The notes beneath the pieces are model-generated. The model saw only the letters and a list, made by a program, of their open reading frames with translations, was not told where the DNA came from and did no database searches. A stretch of DNA of 64,000 nt. It comes from Hyaloscypha bicolor E. Its lineage: Eukaryota; Ascomycota; Leotiomycetes; Helotiales; Hyaloscyphaceae. Of the stretch, positions 47,160 through 59,400 are shown piece by piece (position 1 is the stretch's first letter; the number at the start of each line of letters is the position of its first letter). The DNA lies in NCBI RefSeq assembly GCF_002865645.1, contig NW_020194619.1, positions 2,454,442-2,518,441 of the forward strand, written 5' to 3'. The translations under genes and the position numbers were made by a program.

Positions 47160-48014
47160 ATGCATACAATCGTTTTTGGCCATTCATCTTTGCTCGCGAC
47201 TTTGACTGCAGCATATACCCTTCGAACAGCCTTTGCTCAAACCCCTCCAGGCTTCGAGCCAGCCACTTCGAGCCACCTGACGGTTACCTATGGGACAGCT
47301 GCAATAAACCCCGCTGGAATTACTGTCCTAGGAAATGGTCAGTTCATTTGTCACATCATGGCCTCTCTCAATAACTGACACCAAATTTCAATAGAGGTAG
47401 TAGACGCCCCAAGTCTTGGTTTAGCAGGAACATACTCTACCTACGTCGCAATCATGATGGACTTCAGTGTTGAGACCAACGGGTCCACTCAGTCGAACAC
47501 CACTCTGCTGCACTGGACCCTAGCTGGTCTTTCTTCTAATGGAACCACGACTTTGACTTCCCACCAAGCAGCAATCGCGCCATACTTTCCTCTTGGCCCA
47601 CCAGCTGGGCAGACACATACATACGGTATTTTTCTCTACAACGAACCCGCAAACTTCGCAGTTCCAGCAGAGTATATCCCTTTCTTCAACAACTTGACTA
47701 CTCCGGGATCCTCGGTACTCAACCGTGTCGGCTTCAATCTTACAAATTTCGTGGCTAAGACGGGTTTGGGTGCATCAGTCGCGGCCGACTGGTTTCTGGT
47801 GAGCACGCCAAATGCAACCGGAAATTCAACAATGACCACCAACTCGACGTCGAGTGCTACGAGGACGTCAAATACTGGTGCAGCCACTGTATCTACTTCG
47901 TCCACATCTTCAAGCCCTTCAACTACACAGAGCAGCTCCGGCACGATGATCACGAGAGTTGAGCGGATAATGATGATTGTTGGCACATTGGGGTTTTTAG
48001 TGAGCTTTTTTTAG
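47160..48014 (+). CDS. Secreted PEBP-like GPI-anchored protein, 265 aa
   Basis: Exons 47160-47337 and 47395-48014, with a 57-bp intron (GTCAGT..ATAG, branch TAACTGAC). The protein has a signal peptide (residues 1 to about 26, cut after AFA), then a PEBP (phosphatidylethanolamine-binding) fold: PPGFEP, MMDFSVE, LHWTLAGLS, and the ligand-site stretch PLGPPAGQTHTYGIFLY. Residues about 200-248 are Ser/Thr-rich and the last 15 are hydrophobic (IMMIVGTLGFLVSFF), a GPI-anchor signal. Several N-glycosylation sequons (NGS, NTT, NGT, NLT, NAT, NST) fit an extracellular location. Role: probably a cell-surface lipid- or small-ligand-binding protein; the ligand is unknown. Confidence 0.85.
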
Positions 48015-48783
48015 TTGCGCTACAAGCGTATGTTCGAGTACTCGGCTGCTCGGGTGTATTTGTTTCCTCGCATATGTAATTTCATTCGAGAGGGCTTAGA
48101 AGAGTATTTCAATCATTGAACGCTTTCATAATTCTCTCCACATCGTTGCTGAGTGAGAATGAGAAGTGAACCATCTAGGACAGAAGTCTTGGATGATCAT
48201 GAAGAGAACCTACGGCAGTATCATCCTTTGGATTCGTGGGGTATCGCATGAATGTAGCTGTGTTTCGCTATTTATCTTCGGCAGCGACTTCCCATCTCTC
48301 TTAAACCTATCCAGAAAAACTCAACGGGAAAGTAGATTTATTACCAAAAATGAACTGAAATAAAAATTTACATTATTAATGACTATACAACCACAGATGA
48401 GGATCTTCACCATAATGGGAACAATATATCCGGTGTAGCGATGCTTGAGAATCCCCGAAAAGCACACCCCGTATTGGAGAGGTGCCTTACGAGGTTACAG
48501 CCACAACCGCATTCCCTAGACGCCAGAACCCTTGTCTCCTAATTGTTTGATTAATGTGGATTTGATGTCGGAATCGCGGGTTGAGGGGTTGAGATGCGGA
48601 GCGATATCGATATTATATGGAGGTAGAATATTAGGGACAGGATATAAACACATCTGAGACAGATTTAGCTTGGCTCGTCTGCCCGGAGGTCTACTTACTA
48701 GTTGCTCCTTTGATAGTGGAAAATCTGCTGATAGGAGAAGCTCGAAGAGGAAAGTAGCAAGATGAAATGACGAGGAGATTCTC
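48015..48783. other. Intergenic, no gene seen
   Basis: 3' side of the PEBP-like gene; a 65-codon frame at 48166 has no supporting evidence. Confidence 0.4.
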
Positions 48784-49129
48784 TCACTTTCGAAGGCTGA
48801 TACCGTGGACGGTCTGTACGTGACTTTTGAAATGCTGCAAGTGTTTGAGGACGAGCCCTTGAGACTGGCACACGGGGTGGCGACAGGAGATTTTCTCCTC
48901 TGGTACGTTCGACGTGATCCCTCATCTTAGAAACGCGGCAAAAGCACCCCATCCGCTCCTCGTAGCTCTTTGATTCGTCGCCAATGTAGACGGGGCACTG
49001 GGTCTTGGCGAGGACGAGAGGGAATGGCTCGAGATCGGGTGATCCCTCCTTTACGAGAGGCCGGCATGGGAGGTCGACCCGGAGTCGGTGCCGTCGAGGC
49101 ACTTCGCGGCGGTGGCAGAGCGCCAGCAT
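48784..49129 (-). pseudogene. C-terminal remnant of a FluG-type C2H2 gene
   Basis: The minus strand from 49129 reads RVDLPCRPLVKEGSPDLEPF, then TQCPVYIGDE (Cys-to-Tyr for the usual CPxCxGDE) and VSKMRDHVER. After a frame change at about 48905 it reads VPEEKISCRHPVCQSQGLVL, HLQHFKSHVQTVHGISLRK and a stop (48784-48786). C..C and H..H spacings are those of the C-terminal fingers of fungal FluG-domain/C2H2 proteins. The 5' part is absent. The frame change looks like a small deletion between HVER and VPEE. Confidence 0.7.
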
Positions 49130-49689
49130 GAGACCGGCAGATTGGATCGAAAGCTGCGTTACCGCGAAGTTGCGTCAGAAGTTGCGTAAAAGAAAAACCT
49201 CCGCTAGGAGAATTGTCTCCGGAGCATCGCGATATGCATCAAAAATCAAAAGTCAAAACATTTCCATGTTAAATTTCTACAGACGTCACATTTAATCCCG
49301 GCTAGTGTCTACTCACTCTCTAAATATCTAGTCTTCAGGTACGGAGTTCGGAATTTGAGTTTTCTTCGGAGCGGTGGGTCGGAATGTATTAGGGAAGCGT
49401 GGAATACATGAGGCAACTAACCGTAAGAGCTTGAGGCATTGCTTACCGTACGGAAGGGGGTCTCAAGAAATCAAGGTCACCCCCTATATATTCTGCCATT
49501 ACCAAGACATCTATATAACATTGTCGTACGGTCGGACCACCTGTTAAAATTCCTGGTCACGCGTTCTCACCTAAGCAGGAATACCGAAACTTCCAGCCCA
49601 CGCTTCGCTCTAGCCTCCTTTTCTCCTTTTCTCCGGCCAGTAAGCTTTCTTTTATAATGAATTCCTCTTCCCGTGATTTTTGTACGAGT
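49130..49689. other. No gene seen
   Basis: GC-balanced flank that becomes AT-richer at the Helitron block; short frames only. Confidence 0.4.
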
Positions 49690-50084
49690 TATATGTAATA
49701 TCGTTCCTTCTCTTAATTTCCTTATAATCCTAATGGCGTAGCATATAAGACATATCTATATTACAGGGTTTCTCTCTCTTCTCTCTTCTTCTCCTATAGC
49801 TAACCTCTTTTTAGGCCAGCTAGAGGATACGCCAGCCTGCTCTTACTAAGCTCGATCCTAATACGCCCCGGCAGACCCGTAGTAGTCCATAATAGCCAGT
49901 TACGGACGGGGATAAGAACCTATGGCCCCGCAAGCGTATTCGGCGGACTAATATATAAATCGAACGAGACCGTATTCTGGCCATAGCAAATTCTCCTGCT
50001 CCTCCTGCTCCTCCTAGCCTTTCTCCTTTACCATCCGGCTTCCGTTCGCTCTTTCGGTTTTCGCTAGCCTATAATCTTGGCCTA

Positions 50085-53000
50085 ATGAATATTTAGTACG
50101 AGAATTATAGGGCAAGGTACTGGGGATCGGAGGCAATTACGGATATATATCAGAGATTTGAGCTCTATTATAAGAGGGGAGATATAGTATTAGACGAGTT
50201 ACGGGCGCCGCTGCCCTTTTTACAGGCGCTTTTCGAGAGAGATAATCCGCAAGCCCGTAGCTTTCATTAGAATATAAGGGCATATAACTCGGTACTTGCT
50301 TTTATATCCGTAAGCTATACTAAAGATACCCGTACTAACCTTTCTTGTAATCTTTACTACTTTTAGATCTATAGGGAGCTATTTTACTACCAGGGACCCT
50401 TGGAGCTAGGCTTATAGCAGGTTCCGGCCTTTGCCTAGTTATTTTTTTATAATCCAGACTATATAACTAATCTCCGGTTATAGTACTACTTGTAACTCAA
50501 TTAAACTATTCTTTATAGCCTTTACGAGATACTTGCAGATTATAGTAATCCCTTTATACGGATCTATAAGACGGCCCGGGAGCAATTAGCTAGCTAAACG
50601 GGTTATTTTCGGATTCTTCTTAGCTTGTAAATATGCCTAATTCTCTAGTCTAGGGCAGATCGTTACTGTAAGAATCTTCCTATAGCTATAGAGCTAGCAG
50701 GAATTCTTCCGGACGAGTTTACGGACGAGAGTTGATATAATATTCTTCTTATAGTTCGCAAGCCTGGTTATTAAGGTCTGTAACTTTACTAGATAGCCAT
50801 TACCCATATAGTATATATACTACTTTATTATATACTTCTCTTCTTATATAGCAAATACGGATAGTACTATAAAATGACCTTGCAGGATACCTGTTATGCC
50901 CGTTAATGGTTCCGTTTAAAGTAGCGGCCCTTTTACTAGTTCCGTTTATATACCCGTAATTATAAGGAATCTTCTCTCTTTTGGGCTTACTAGCTCTTTT
51001 AGTAATATATTATAGATACTTTTATTACCTATAAGACTATATTCCTTAATTAGCTCCGTTTATATTAAGACAGGATCCGTATAGATATTTATAATAGTTT
51101 AGCAAATATCTTAATCTATAAAGATATCTTACTAGCTAATCTAGGCTATTAATTTATTCTCTCTTCCTCTTTTATAGGCAGGGATTGGTTTATATAATAG
51201 CTTTTCTAGGACTTAATAGCTATTATTTATTATTTTGGAAAGCCTATCTTTTTTATTACTTTTATAATAAACCTATAATAGCCAGAAATTATCTAGGAGC
51301 TAGGTGGCTTATAATCTATAGACCGGCCAGATCTAATTGCTTATATATTTTGACTTAAGGTTTATAAGCTTCTTATAGACCTAAAAAACCATATTTTTAG
51401 ATAATATACGGGTTATATTTATATAATTGAGTACCAGAAGTAAGGGCTTCTATATTTGTATTTACTTTTATTCCTATAGGTATTCGAAAAGTTTAATATA
51501 CCTGAGTATATAGACGAGGTTATATATACTAAGCTACCGGATCCGTTATGAGATCCTATAGGCGAGCTTCTGGCCTTGGTTACGGGTAATATAACCTATA
51601 GTCCGTATAGGGAGGACTATATACGGGCCCCGTATATAGTCCGTAAAGAAGCCCATAGCCCATTAGTATACTTTAAGAGGTTCCTAAAGGCTTTTATGAA
51701 CCGTACTATAATTAATAAGAATAGCTATCCCGAGTACCGTTACCGGGATAACGGGCAAATATTTATGGTCTATAAACTAGGCTTTCTAGGCCAGGAAGTT
51801 ATCTATAATAATTACTAGGTTATTTCATATAATCTATATCTTCTTTAAAAGTTCTGCTTATATATTAATATTAAGATTTATATATTTATATAAGTAATTA
51901 AGTATATTTATAAATATATATATAAAGAAGCAGACTATATTATAGTTATAGTTATAGCTATAGATAATGAGATTACCCGGTATATATATGCCTGTTATAT
52001 GAGTTCATATAAGGCTATTTAGTAGCTATTTGAATTTTCTATATATTAGGAGTTCTTTCCTATTTAGTATCTTATAGTTTATCTTAAAGAAGAGTAAACG
52101 ATTTACTTTTCGGATAATATCTCTCCTATAGCTCTGGCTGTAAAGACTGCAAATACCTGTTTAATACTAATAGCCTTCTTTGAGTATAATACTATATATA
52201 AGAATAGCCAGAGGTACTTATATTCCGAGTTTCCGGCCAAGTTTATATAGGTTCCAAAGACCCGGGAATAGAAACGTTATTAGTAGGGTAAGAATAAGTA
52301 GATCGGCCGTATATATTACTATAGCCCTATTTCGGGTAAGTAATACTACTTATGGCTCTTACTTATAGTTATTTATAGCCTATAGTTCTTTGCGGATCTA
52401 TATTTGGTTAAGAGTATTTGTTACCTAATATACCAGGCTACTTATATTACCTGCGGCTTAGTAGAGAATAATTAGGAGTAGTACTAGTATTTTAATAAGG
52501 CTATCTTATTTATATCTGCGGGTGGTTTATAAATATTATTCTTGACTAGCCTCTGCTAGTAGCTAATTACGGACCCGTTAGTAATCTGGAACCGGTATAA
52601 GTACTACTTCTATAATAATCTCTGGTACTAGCTTACTTGTAATAGTGGTTTCCTACTTCTGCTTCTTAACCCATATTATAATTACGGCCTCTTCTTGCTC
52701 GTATATAGGCTTATGAACTAGTAGTAGTCGCTTGCGGATTACAGGCTCCCGTCTTTTGTCTGGGATTAGACTAGTAGGTACTATTTCTTATTTATATTAT
52801 ATATTCTCGAGAATCAGATATTATTTATAGTTATAATATAAGCCTAGCTTAATTCTGATTAGTAATTATATTTTACGGAGATTATTATGGCTATTAAATC
52901 AGATTCGTAAATAGCCCACTTCTATTTATAAAAGCCAGGAAATATAGGCAAGATATTCTTATATAAGGCGCTTTACTATTACTTTTATAGGCAGGAGCAA

Positions 53001-54243
53001 ATAGTTCTTTATATAGTATTTACGGGTATTATGGCTCTCTTATTACTAAACGGATATATATCTTACTCCTAGTTCAAGATTCTAATTAAGTTCTATAAAT
53101 TGTCTATAAGTTCTATTATAAAGTAAAGTACTCTTGGATAGGTCCTCCGGTCTATGGATCTTATTATCTGGGATAAGGTACTAATATAGTATAAGTATTA
53201 CTTTAAGGTTATTTACTAGCTCTTAGTAGATTTATAGTCTATAGCAGATAATATTCTCTTTAGAGAAGTACTCGTAATTCTCGGTAGGAACTTTGCCTAG
53301 ATTCTTCTAGTTATACTATATAGTTTACGGGCTAATATTATTACTATATATCTTTAATAATTATTTATTTGGCTATGGCTCAAGTAGCTCTGTTTATAGA
53401 CTAATATACGGGTCTATAAGGGCAAGAATAGCCAGGAGTTTGTCTACTAGATTAGTAAATTACCTAATAACTTAGACCCTAATATAATAGTAGTAATTCC
53501 GGATTATATAAACTAGCTAATATTAATTACGGATCTAATTAGTTACGTTTACTCTCTAGATCTTCTCTCTCGGGTTACTATAGATCTATTAACCTTCTGC
53601 GGGTAGTGCCTCTTAACTATATTAAATACTATAGTCTCGGAACTTAATATCTATATCTTTAGATATTTACTAGGCTAATTACGGATATACTAATTAGTAG
53701 ATTCCCTGGATACGGATAAGTTTTCGAATAATGACTTATATGAGCTATTTATAAAATAGCTATAAAGTATTAATCTTCTTTTCTTATTACTATCTTAGCT
53801 TACTTTTAAGATCGGGGCTCCGGTACTATTCCTATAGAACCTATATCTATAAGAAGGTTTATATAATAGGACCCGGATAATAGTTATAAGCTTACGGGTA
53901 TATTATATTAAGGCCCGCTTACTTAAAAGGGATTTTAATAGCTAATTATAGGTAATTCTATAGATTAAGCTATTTGCTATAGATACTAGCCTGGGAATTA
54001 CTTTTTTCCGGAAGTAGTTCCTAGTCCGTTTATACTTTATAATAACTATTAATAAGTTATAAGGTTAGTTCTTTTATACTATTAGTTTGGACCTATAAAT
54101 ACCTGTATTTGCTTATAGGTAGTTTTATATAGGGATTTCCCGTATATTATCTATAGAAAGCTTAAGTATTTTTCTATTATATGAGAACTTATCTAGAATA
54201 CTTAATATAACTTATCCTGAGGTCTTAGCTAATTTACTTTAGT
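50085..54243 (+). pseudogene. Helitron Rep/Pif1 helicase, RIP-inactivated
   Basis: From ATG at 50085 one frame can be followed for about 1,385 codons with dozens of TAG/TAA at places where Gln is expected. In order: a Helitron N-terminal domain; near 51180 FIGRDWF and then YFGKPIFFITF (usual YFGKPDLFITFTANP); DRPDLIAYIF.LKV; near 51430 IEYQKxGLLYLYLLLFL, the Rep HxH motif with both His changed to Tyr; RDNGQIFM; near 51890 VIKYIYKYIYKEAD, the second Rep motif. The Pif1 helicase follows near 52940, KPGNIGKIFLYKAL for GGTGKTxLY, and near 54030 TINKLQGQ followed by YIGISR. H-to-Y, the damaged Walker A and the stops show it is dead. Length fits fungal Helitron proteins. Confidence 0.85.
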
Positions 54244-54473
54244 ACTTTATCTCTTACGGGTATCTTATAGGTATTAGATAGCCTTACGGGTCGGGTTAAG
54301 GGATTTGGGGGTCTATAACTATCCGTAATTACCTATAAGTATCTATATCTGTCTATAAGTAACTTGTAATTATTACTTTAAATATTTTAGGGCTTAAACG
54401 GACCGAGAATACTATACTATTAGGTATTAAAAGTATATATTTTTCTTAGGTAATTCTTTATAGGATTTATAAC

Positions 54474-54530
54474 TCTCTCTCTCTCTCCTTCTCTTTCTCT
54501 CTCTCTCTCTTCCCTCCCTCTCTCTCTTAC
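54474..54530. repeat. CT-rich simple repeat
   Basis: About 57 bases of CTCTCT/CCTCCC pyrimidine tract in the 3' part of the Helitron block. Confidence 0.8.
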
Positions 54531-54837
54531 TCCTCTCTATTCTCTAATACCGGTACTAAATAATCCGTTCTCTCCTCCTTCTCTAGTATCTCTGCCTCCT
54601 CTTTATAAAGAGCCGCTAGCTCCCTATAGAGCTTAGCGAAACGGTATGTTCTCTGAGAGAGAGTAAATAGGTAATAGCGGCGGGCGGTAGTAGTATAACG
54701 GGCTATTTATATATTAGTTATAGTCTATAGTAATCCGTAATAGGTATATATATATAAAGATAGGTTACTAGGAGTGACCTGGTTACCTATATAACTACTA
54801 GTAATAACCCGGGAAAGCGAGGAAGGGTTAGTAGGGG

Positions 54838-54950
54838 CGGGGCCGGTAGAAGTAGTAATAGTAGTAATGGCGGTAGTAGTAGTAATAGTAGTAGTAGTAG
54901 TAGTAGTAGCAGTAGTAATAGCGGTAGTAGTAGTAGCGGTAATAGTAATA
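54838..54950. repeat. GTA/GTAATA trinucleotide array
   Basis: Imperfect AGT/GTA repeats, with GGCGGT interruptions; a similar shorter array recurs at 55335-55385. The 80-codon minus frame over the second array is low-complexity and is not a gene. Confidence 0.8.
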
Positions 54951-55459
54951 CCTGAAAGTATTTATTAAATTAGTTACGGTCTATAAAATATTATATAAAA
55001 GTATTTACGGAAGGAGTAGCAGATATCCTTACTATTATAATAATAGTTAGTATAGCTTCTACTAAAAAAACTAGCCATAACCATATATACTATCTATATA
55101 CCCGATCCGCTAGTATAATATATATATCCGGCGGTATGAATTTGACTAATGAATTAGCCAAGCTTAGCCTCCAGGTTAGTAGGCCGGGCAGGGTTAGTAA
55201 TATAGCCGGGCTGTAAGATAGGCATATGGCGGGCGGCGAGAAGAGAGAGGGAGGCCATAGTATGAATAGGGCGGGGCGGGAGGGCAGGCAGGGCGGGAGG
55301 GGCGGATGGCGGCGGTAGGCTAGTAGTAAAGCTTACTACCGTAGTAGTAGTAATAGTAGTAGTAGCGGCGGCAGTAGTAGATAGTAGAGAAGACATTCTA
55401 TGGACCGTAAGGAGTATTACAGGCCAGGGGCAGGCCCGTAGCGGGTATAGGGGTTAACT

Positions 55460-55461
<2 letters not shown>

Positions 55462-55492
<31 letters not shown>
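55462..55492. repeat. TA dinucleotide repeat
   Basis: About 14 TA units just after the possible Helitron end. Confidence 0.8.
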
Positions 55493-55494
<2 letters not shown>

Positions 55495-55656
55495 TAAAAG
55501 AAAGAAGCTTTGGAATTCGAAATTAAAACCTATCTTATTTAGCTTACCTAGAGAATTTTTAGCCTTTAAAAAGTGAATTTTCAAAGTGAATTTAAAGTTA
55601 GTAAAGCTAATATCCCTTAAATAAGTACCTGAGGTATCTAATTAATCTCGAATCGA

Positions 55657-55735
55657 GATCAGGGCAAAATTAAAGACTGGCCCCGAAGCTTGTATAGGGC
55701 CGCCAGGCTTTAATTTTAGTAAAGCGGCCCTGATC
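55657..55735. repeat. Foldback repeat with 9-bp perfect stem
   Basis: GATCAGGGC (55657-55665) pairs with GCCCTGATC (55727-55735). Inside, ATTAAAG and TGGC pair with GCCA and CTTTAAT. It could be a small MITE or a transcription-end hairpin of a lost element. Confidence 0.6.
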
Positions 55736-56273
55736 TTGTCCAAATTCAGTATAAATTATATATTGCTTTTATACTCTACTAGTAAGTTTATATATCCTTC
55801 CGAAATCTGACTTTTTTAAGCCTTTCTGGTAAAGAGTCTATATACTTATTAAAGCCCTCTATTATAATTTCATTATTCCAGATCAGTATATCAAATAATT
55901 AGGTTTGATTTGATTAGACCTCCCTACTTAAATCAAATCAAGTCAAAATCAAGCTAATCAAATCATACTTAATTATAATTAAAGATAATTAAAAATAATT
56001 AACTGGATTTATTACATGATTACGTACATGACTCTGGAGCTTCGGAAGCCGAGATAAGGCTAAAATAAGGTCTGTGCTAGCCGTATTCGGTATTACTAAA
56101 AGCGCTCTTTACTAAACCAGGCCTAGCGCTAATTAGTAAGCGAAGCCAAAGGCGCTAGAACCTCCTTGATTTCTAGTGATTCCTTGCCAGTAATAAAAGA
56201 GCTGTGACGGCTGGTGTCACATGGTTGATACGGACGTGGTTTCAGCCAAAGGGGTTGGTTTTAGCTAAGGTTC

Positions 56274-56461
56274 TGTGACAGTTCTCGTCACGTCACGTGC
56301 TCCGCACCTAATTGGGACTAGCTCGCTAAGCTACGCGCGTGCACTTTGTACTTAAGCTCGGTTCTCTCCTGGAACCTTCTTCTTTCCTTACCTTAGAATT
56401 CTCAATAAACGATTCCCTCGCAAGCGCTCCATTCGTGAGCTCCCTTTGCAGGTTCGTGACA
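56274..56461 (+). mobile_element. Solo LTR, unmutated
   Basis: 188 bp with TG..CA ends (TGTGACAG...CGTGACA) and a perfect 5-bp target duplication GGTTC (56269-56273, 56462-56466). It has GC-balanced sequence and an AATAAA at about 56404. It differs from the TGTTACG solo LTR group. It sits in a GC-balanced 0.6-kb pocket (56000-56620) that contains no gene. Confidence 0.85.
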
Positions 56462-59400
56462 GGTTCCAAGCTATGGTTCAAACCAAGCTCGCTTCCAAAG
56501 CTCGGCGTTTCAGTGGTCTTGGCCATACCTACTTATCCACTGCCACACCTCACTCCTTTCCCCCTTAGCTTTAAATCCTTAAGACATTGGAATTATTAAT
56601 CTTTGAGCCTCGTTTCACTGTTCTATTCTTGCCGTTATAGCTATAATAAGTATTATAGCTCTCGCGAGTTAATTATAAGAATTATTAAAGCTATAGCTAT
56701 AATATTATAAGAAATAAATACTATATAAAAGAGTGAGTTTATTATTTCTTATAGTATATTTTATAGTTTTATATTTAATAATTAAGATTTTAGGGTATTA
56801 ATAAAGTATAGGGAAATAAAAAAGGTAATATAAAGGAAATAACTTATAAGCTTTTATGAATTATAGATTAAAGTTATTATAAAAATTTAATTTATTATTT
56901 TTTTAAAGAAAAAAATCTTTTTGCTTTTTTATAAGCTTTTTCTTTTATATAAGATATATTATTAGTATTTTCTCTTTTTTATTAAACTTTAAAAGAAGCT
57001 TAATCTTTAAGCTAATTTACTATAATATTTAAATATTAAGTTTTATTTAGCTTTAAAGATTTTTTCTTTATTTTACTTCTAATAAATATAAACTAATTTA
57101 CTTGCAGTTTATTTAAATAAAAGATATTTCTTTAAAAATTACGAGAATAAAAGTTATAAGAATATAAGTTAAGAAATAAGAAATCTAATTATATTATTTA
57201 TAAAAAAATAAAAATTTTAATGAATTTTAATATTATTATAAAACAAATATATATATTATATAAGAAATAAATTAATGCCTTTTATTATTTTATAAAAAGA
57301 TATTATATTTAATAAATTTTTTTTTAATTATAGCTTTAATATAACTTATATAAATTCTGGTCTTATAAAAATAAATTTTAATACTTTAAATCTTATTAGA
57401 CTTTTTTACCTAAAATAATATTTACTAATATAAAAAAGAAGTCTAAAAGATATATTTCTATAAACCTTAAAAAAATATAGTATTAAAAAATAATTCGGCT
57501 TAAATTACTTAATATATAAATAATTAAAAGTTTATAAGATTATTATTATAATATATATCTTATAAATAGAATAAGAAATCTTTGGTTTTATAAATATTTA
57601 CTAGAAATTAGAAAGCTTACGAATTACTAGAATATTTTATTTTCTTTTAATAAGACTAGAAAGAAAAAGAAAAAGAGAAAAAAGAAAGTTAATATAGGCA
57701 GATCTTAAATAAATATATTTATAAAGATTAATCTAAAGAAATTTATTAATTAAATATAGAAAGTAGATAAACTAGAAGAAATATAATAATTTCTTTATTA
57801 TAAGGAATCTTAACTAAAAGTTCTCTAATAATATATATCTAGTATCTCTTAATTATTACAATATAAATTCCCTTTTTCCTTTCTTACTCTTTTATTTCTA
57901 TATCTCTTATCTTATTATATTACTTTCTTTTTTATAATTCCTTATTTGCCTTTTTATTTTATAATATATTTATTAATATAAATCTTTTCTTAATAGGAAA
58001 ATACCTTATTTAAAAGATATAAAATATTAGAAAAAGAGGAAATCTATATATATATAAAGTTAAAAAGTCTTTAATATATATTATATAAATGTTTTATTAA
58101 AATAGAAAGGAAATACAGGATTCGAGATAATAATTATAATAAATTAAAAGTATTATAGCCAAGAAATAGCTATTAGTAAAACATATTATTTCTATTCTAG
58201 TTTAATTACTAGTATATTTATATAGGTTATAAAGGAATAGAAATCCCATTTTAAATAGTTATAAGCCTGGTTATAGGGCTTTTAAATCTATTATATAAAG
58301 TAAATAATTTATATATTAAGCCAGAAATAAGTATAAAAGATATAATAGCTAATATAAGGATATAATTTACTAAGAACAGGATATTAGAAACAGATATAAA
58401 ACGAAGCTAAGCCAGAATTATTTAGGTAAAATAATACTAAAGGTTAAGGTATTTTTTTTACTTTATTCTATAATTTAGTATTTTCTAATATATAAGATTC
58501 TTTAAACTTTAAGCCCTTAACTATTATATTAATTCTGCTATTATATAATATTAAGCTTATTTAACTCGGTTTATAAAAGTAATATAATACTACTAGTAAA
58601 GAATTTATATTTGTTTTTAAAAAGCAAAAATAGAATATTACTTTTAATATTTAATAACTTCTTTAAACTATAAAGAACTAGTAAGCTTAATTAGAAATAT
58701 AATATCTTTTATAATCTAGTTAATCTTAAAGCCTGGCCCTTAACTAGAATAAATAATATTTCTCTTCTAGTAATTAGTTTTCTATTAATATAAAAGAAAA
58801 AAGATATTATTTTCTATAATTTAGTTAATCTTAAAGCCTAGCTTTTAACTAGAGTAAATAATATTTCCTTAATATTAATAAAAGCAAAATAACTAGCTCT
58901 TTTTTTTAATATAGAAAGAATTAGTAATAGTTTACTAATTTAAAACAAGAAAAAATAATAGTCGGTTTTAGTCTATTAATTTAAAACTAGATAAAATAAT
59001 AATTAGTTATAGTTTACTAATATTAAATAAGATGAACTTATTTAATATTTATTTCTATAGCTAATATCTTTTCTAAAGCTATTATAAACGGCCCGGAATC
59101 AAATATTATTATTATAAATATATTAAATAAAAGGCTCTAGTATAATAAAATAAAGAAGCCAGATTTTGATACTATAAACTTATATTATTAGAAAAGCTAT
59201 TATAATACTATTTCGAAAAAATATATTAAGAAATAACAAGCTAACTTAAAACTCGAAATTAGTATAAATACTTTAAAAATAAATAAGTTCTAATAAAAAT
59301 TACTTATATGAAATAACCTTATTAATAAATACTATTTTATAACTAATAAGTAAATGAAATATTACTAGAAATTCTATTTATATATTAATTAACTTATTAA

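Larger units (their letters stand above)
49690..55457 (+). mobile_element. RIP-degraded autonomous Helitron
   Basis: A block of uniform composition (CpA-poor but CpG still present) around the Rep/Pif1 relic. The left end is not resolved. The right end may be at 55457, where CCCGTAGCGGG (a 4-bp-stem hairpin, 55435-55445) is followed eight bases later by TTAA, which could be the CTRR terminus after C-to-T change. The 3' UTR holds a pyrimidine run and a GTA-rich array. Confidence 0.65.
55458..56000. other. AT-rich spacer, no gene
   Basis: RIP-like spacer holding the TA repeat, the foldback and, at 55890-55960, several AATCAAATCAA words in direct and inverted copies. Confidence 0.5.

Noticed and set aside
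46982..47374. 130-codon plus frame overlapping the PEBP-like gene start
   Set aside because: The other frame gives a signal peptide, PEBP motifs and a consistent intron, so this one is a shadow.
55154..55396. 80-codon minus-strand frame rich in Thr, Pro and Ala
   Set aside because: It is a translation of GTA/GGC repeats in the Helitron 3' region, with no coding character.
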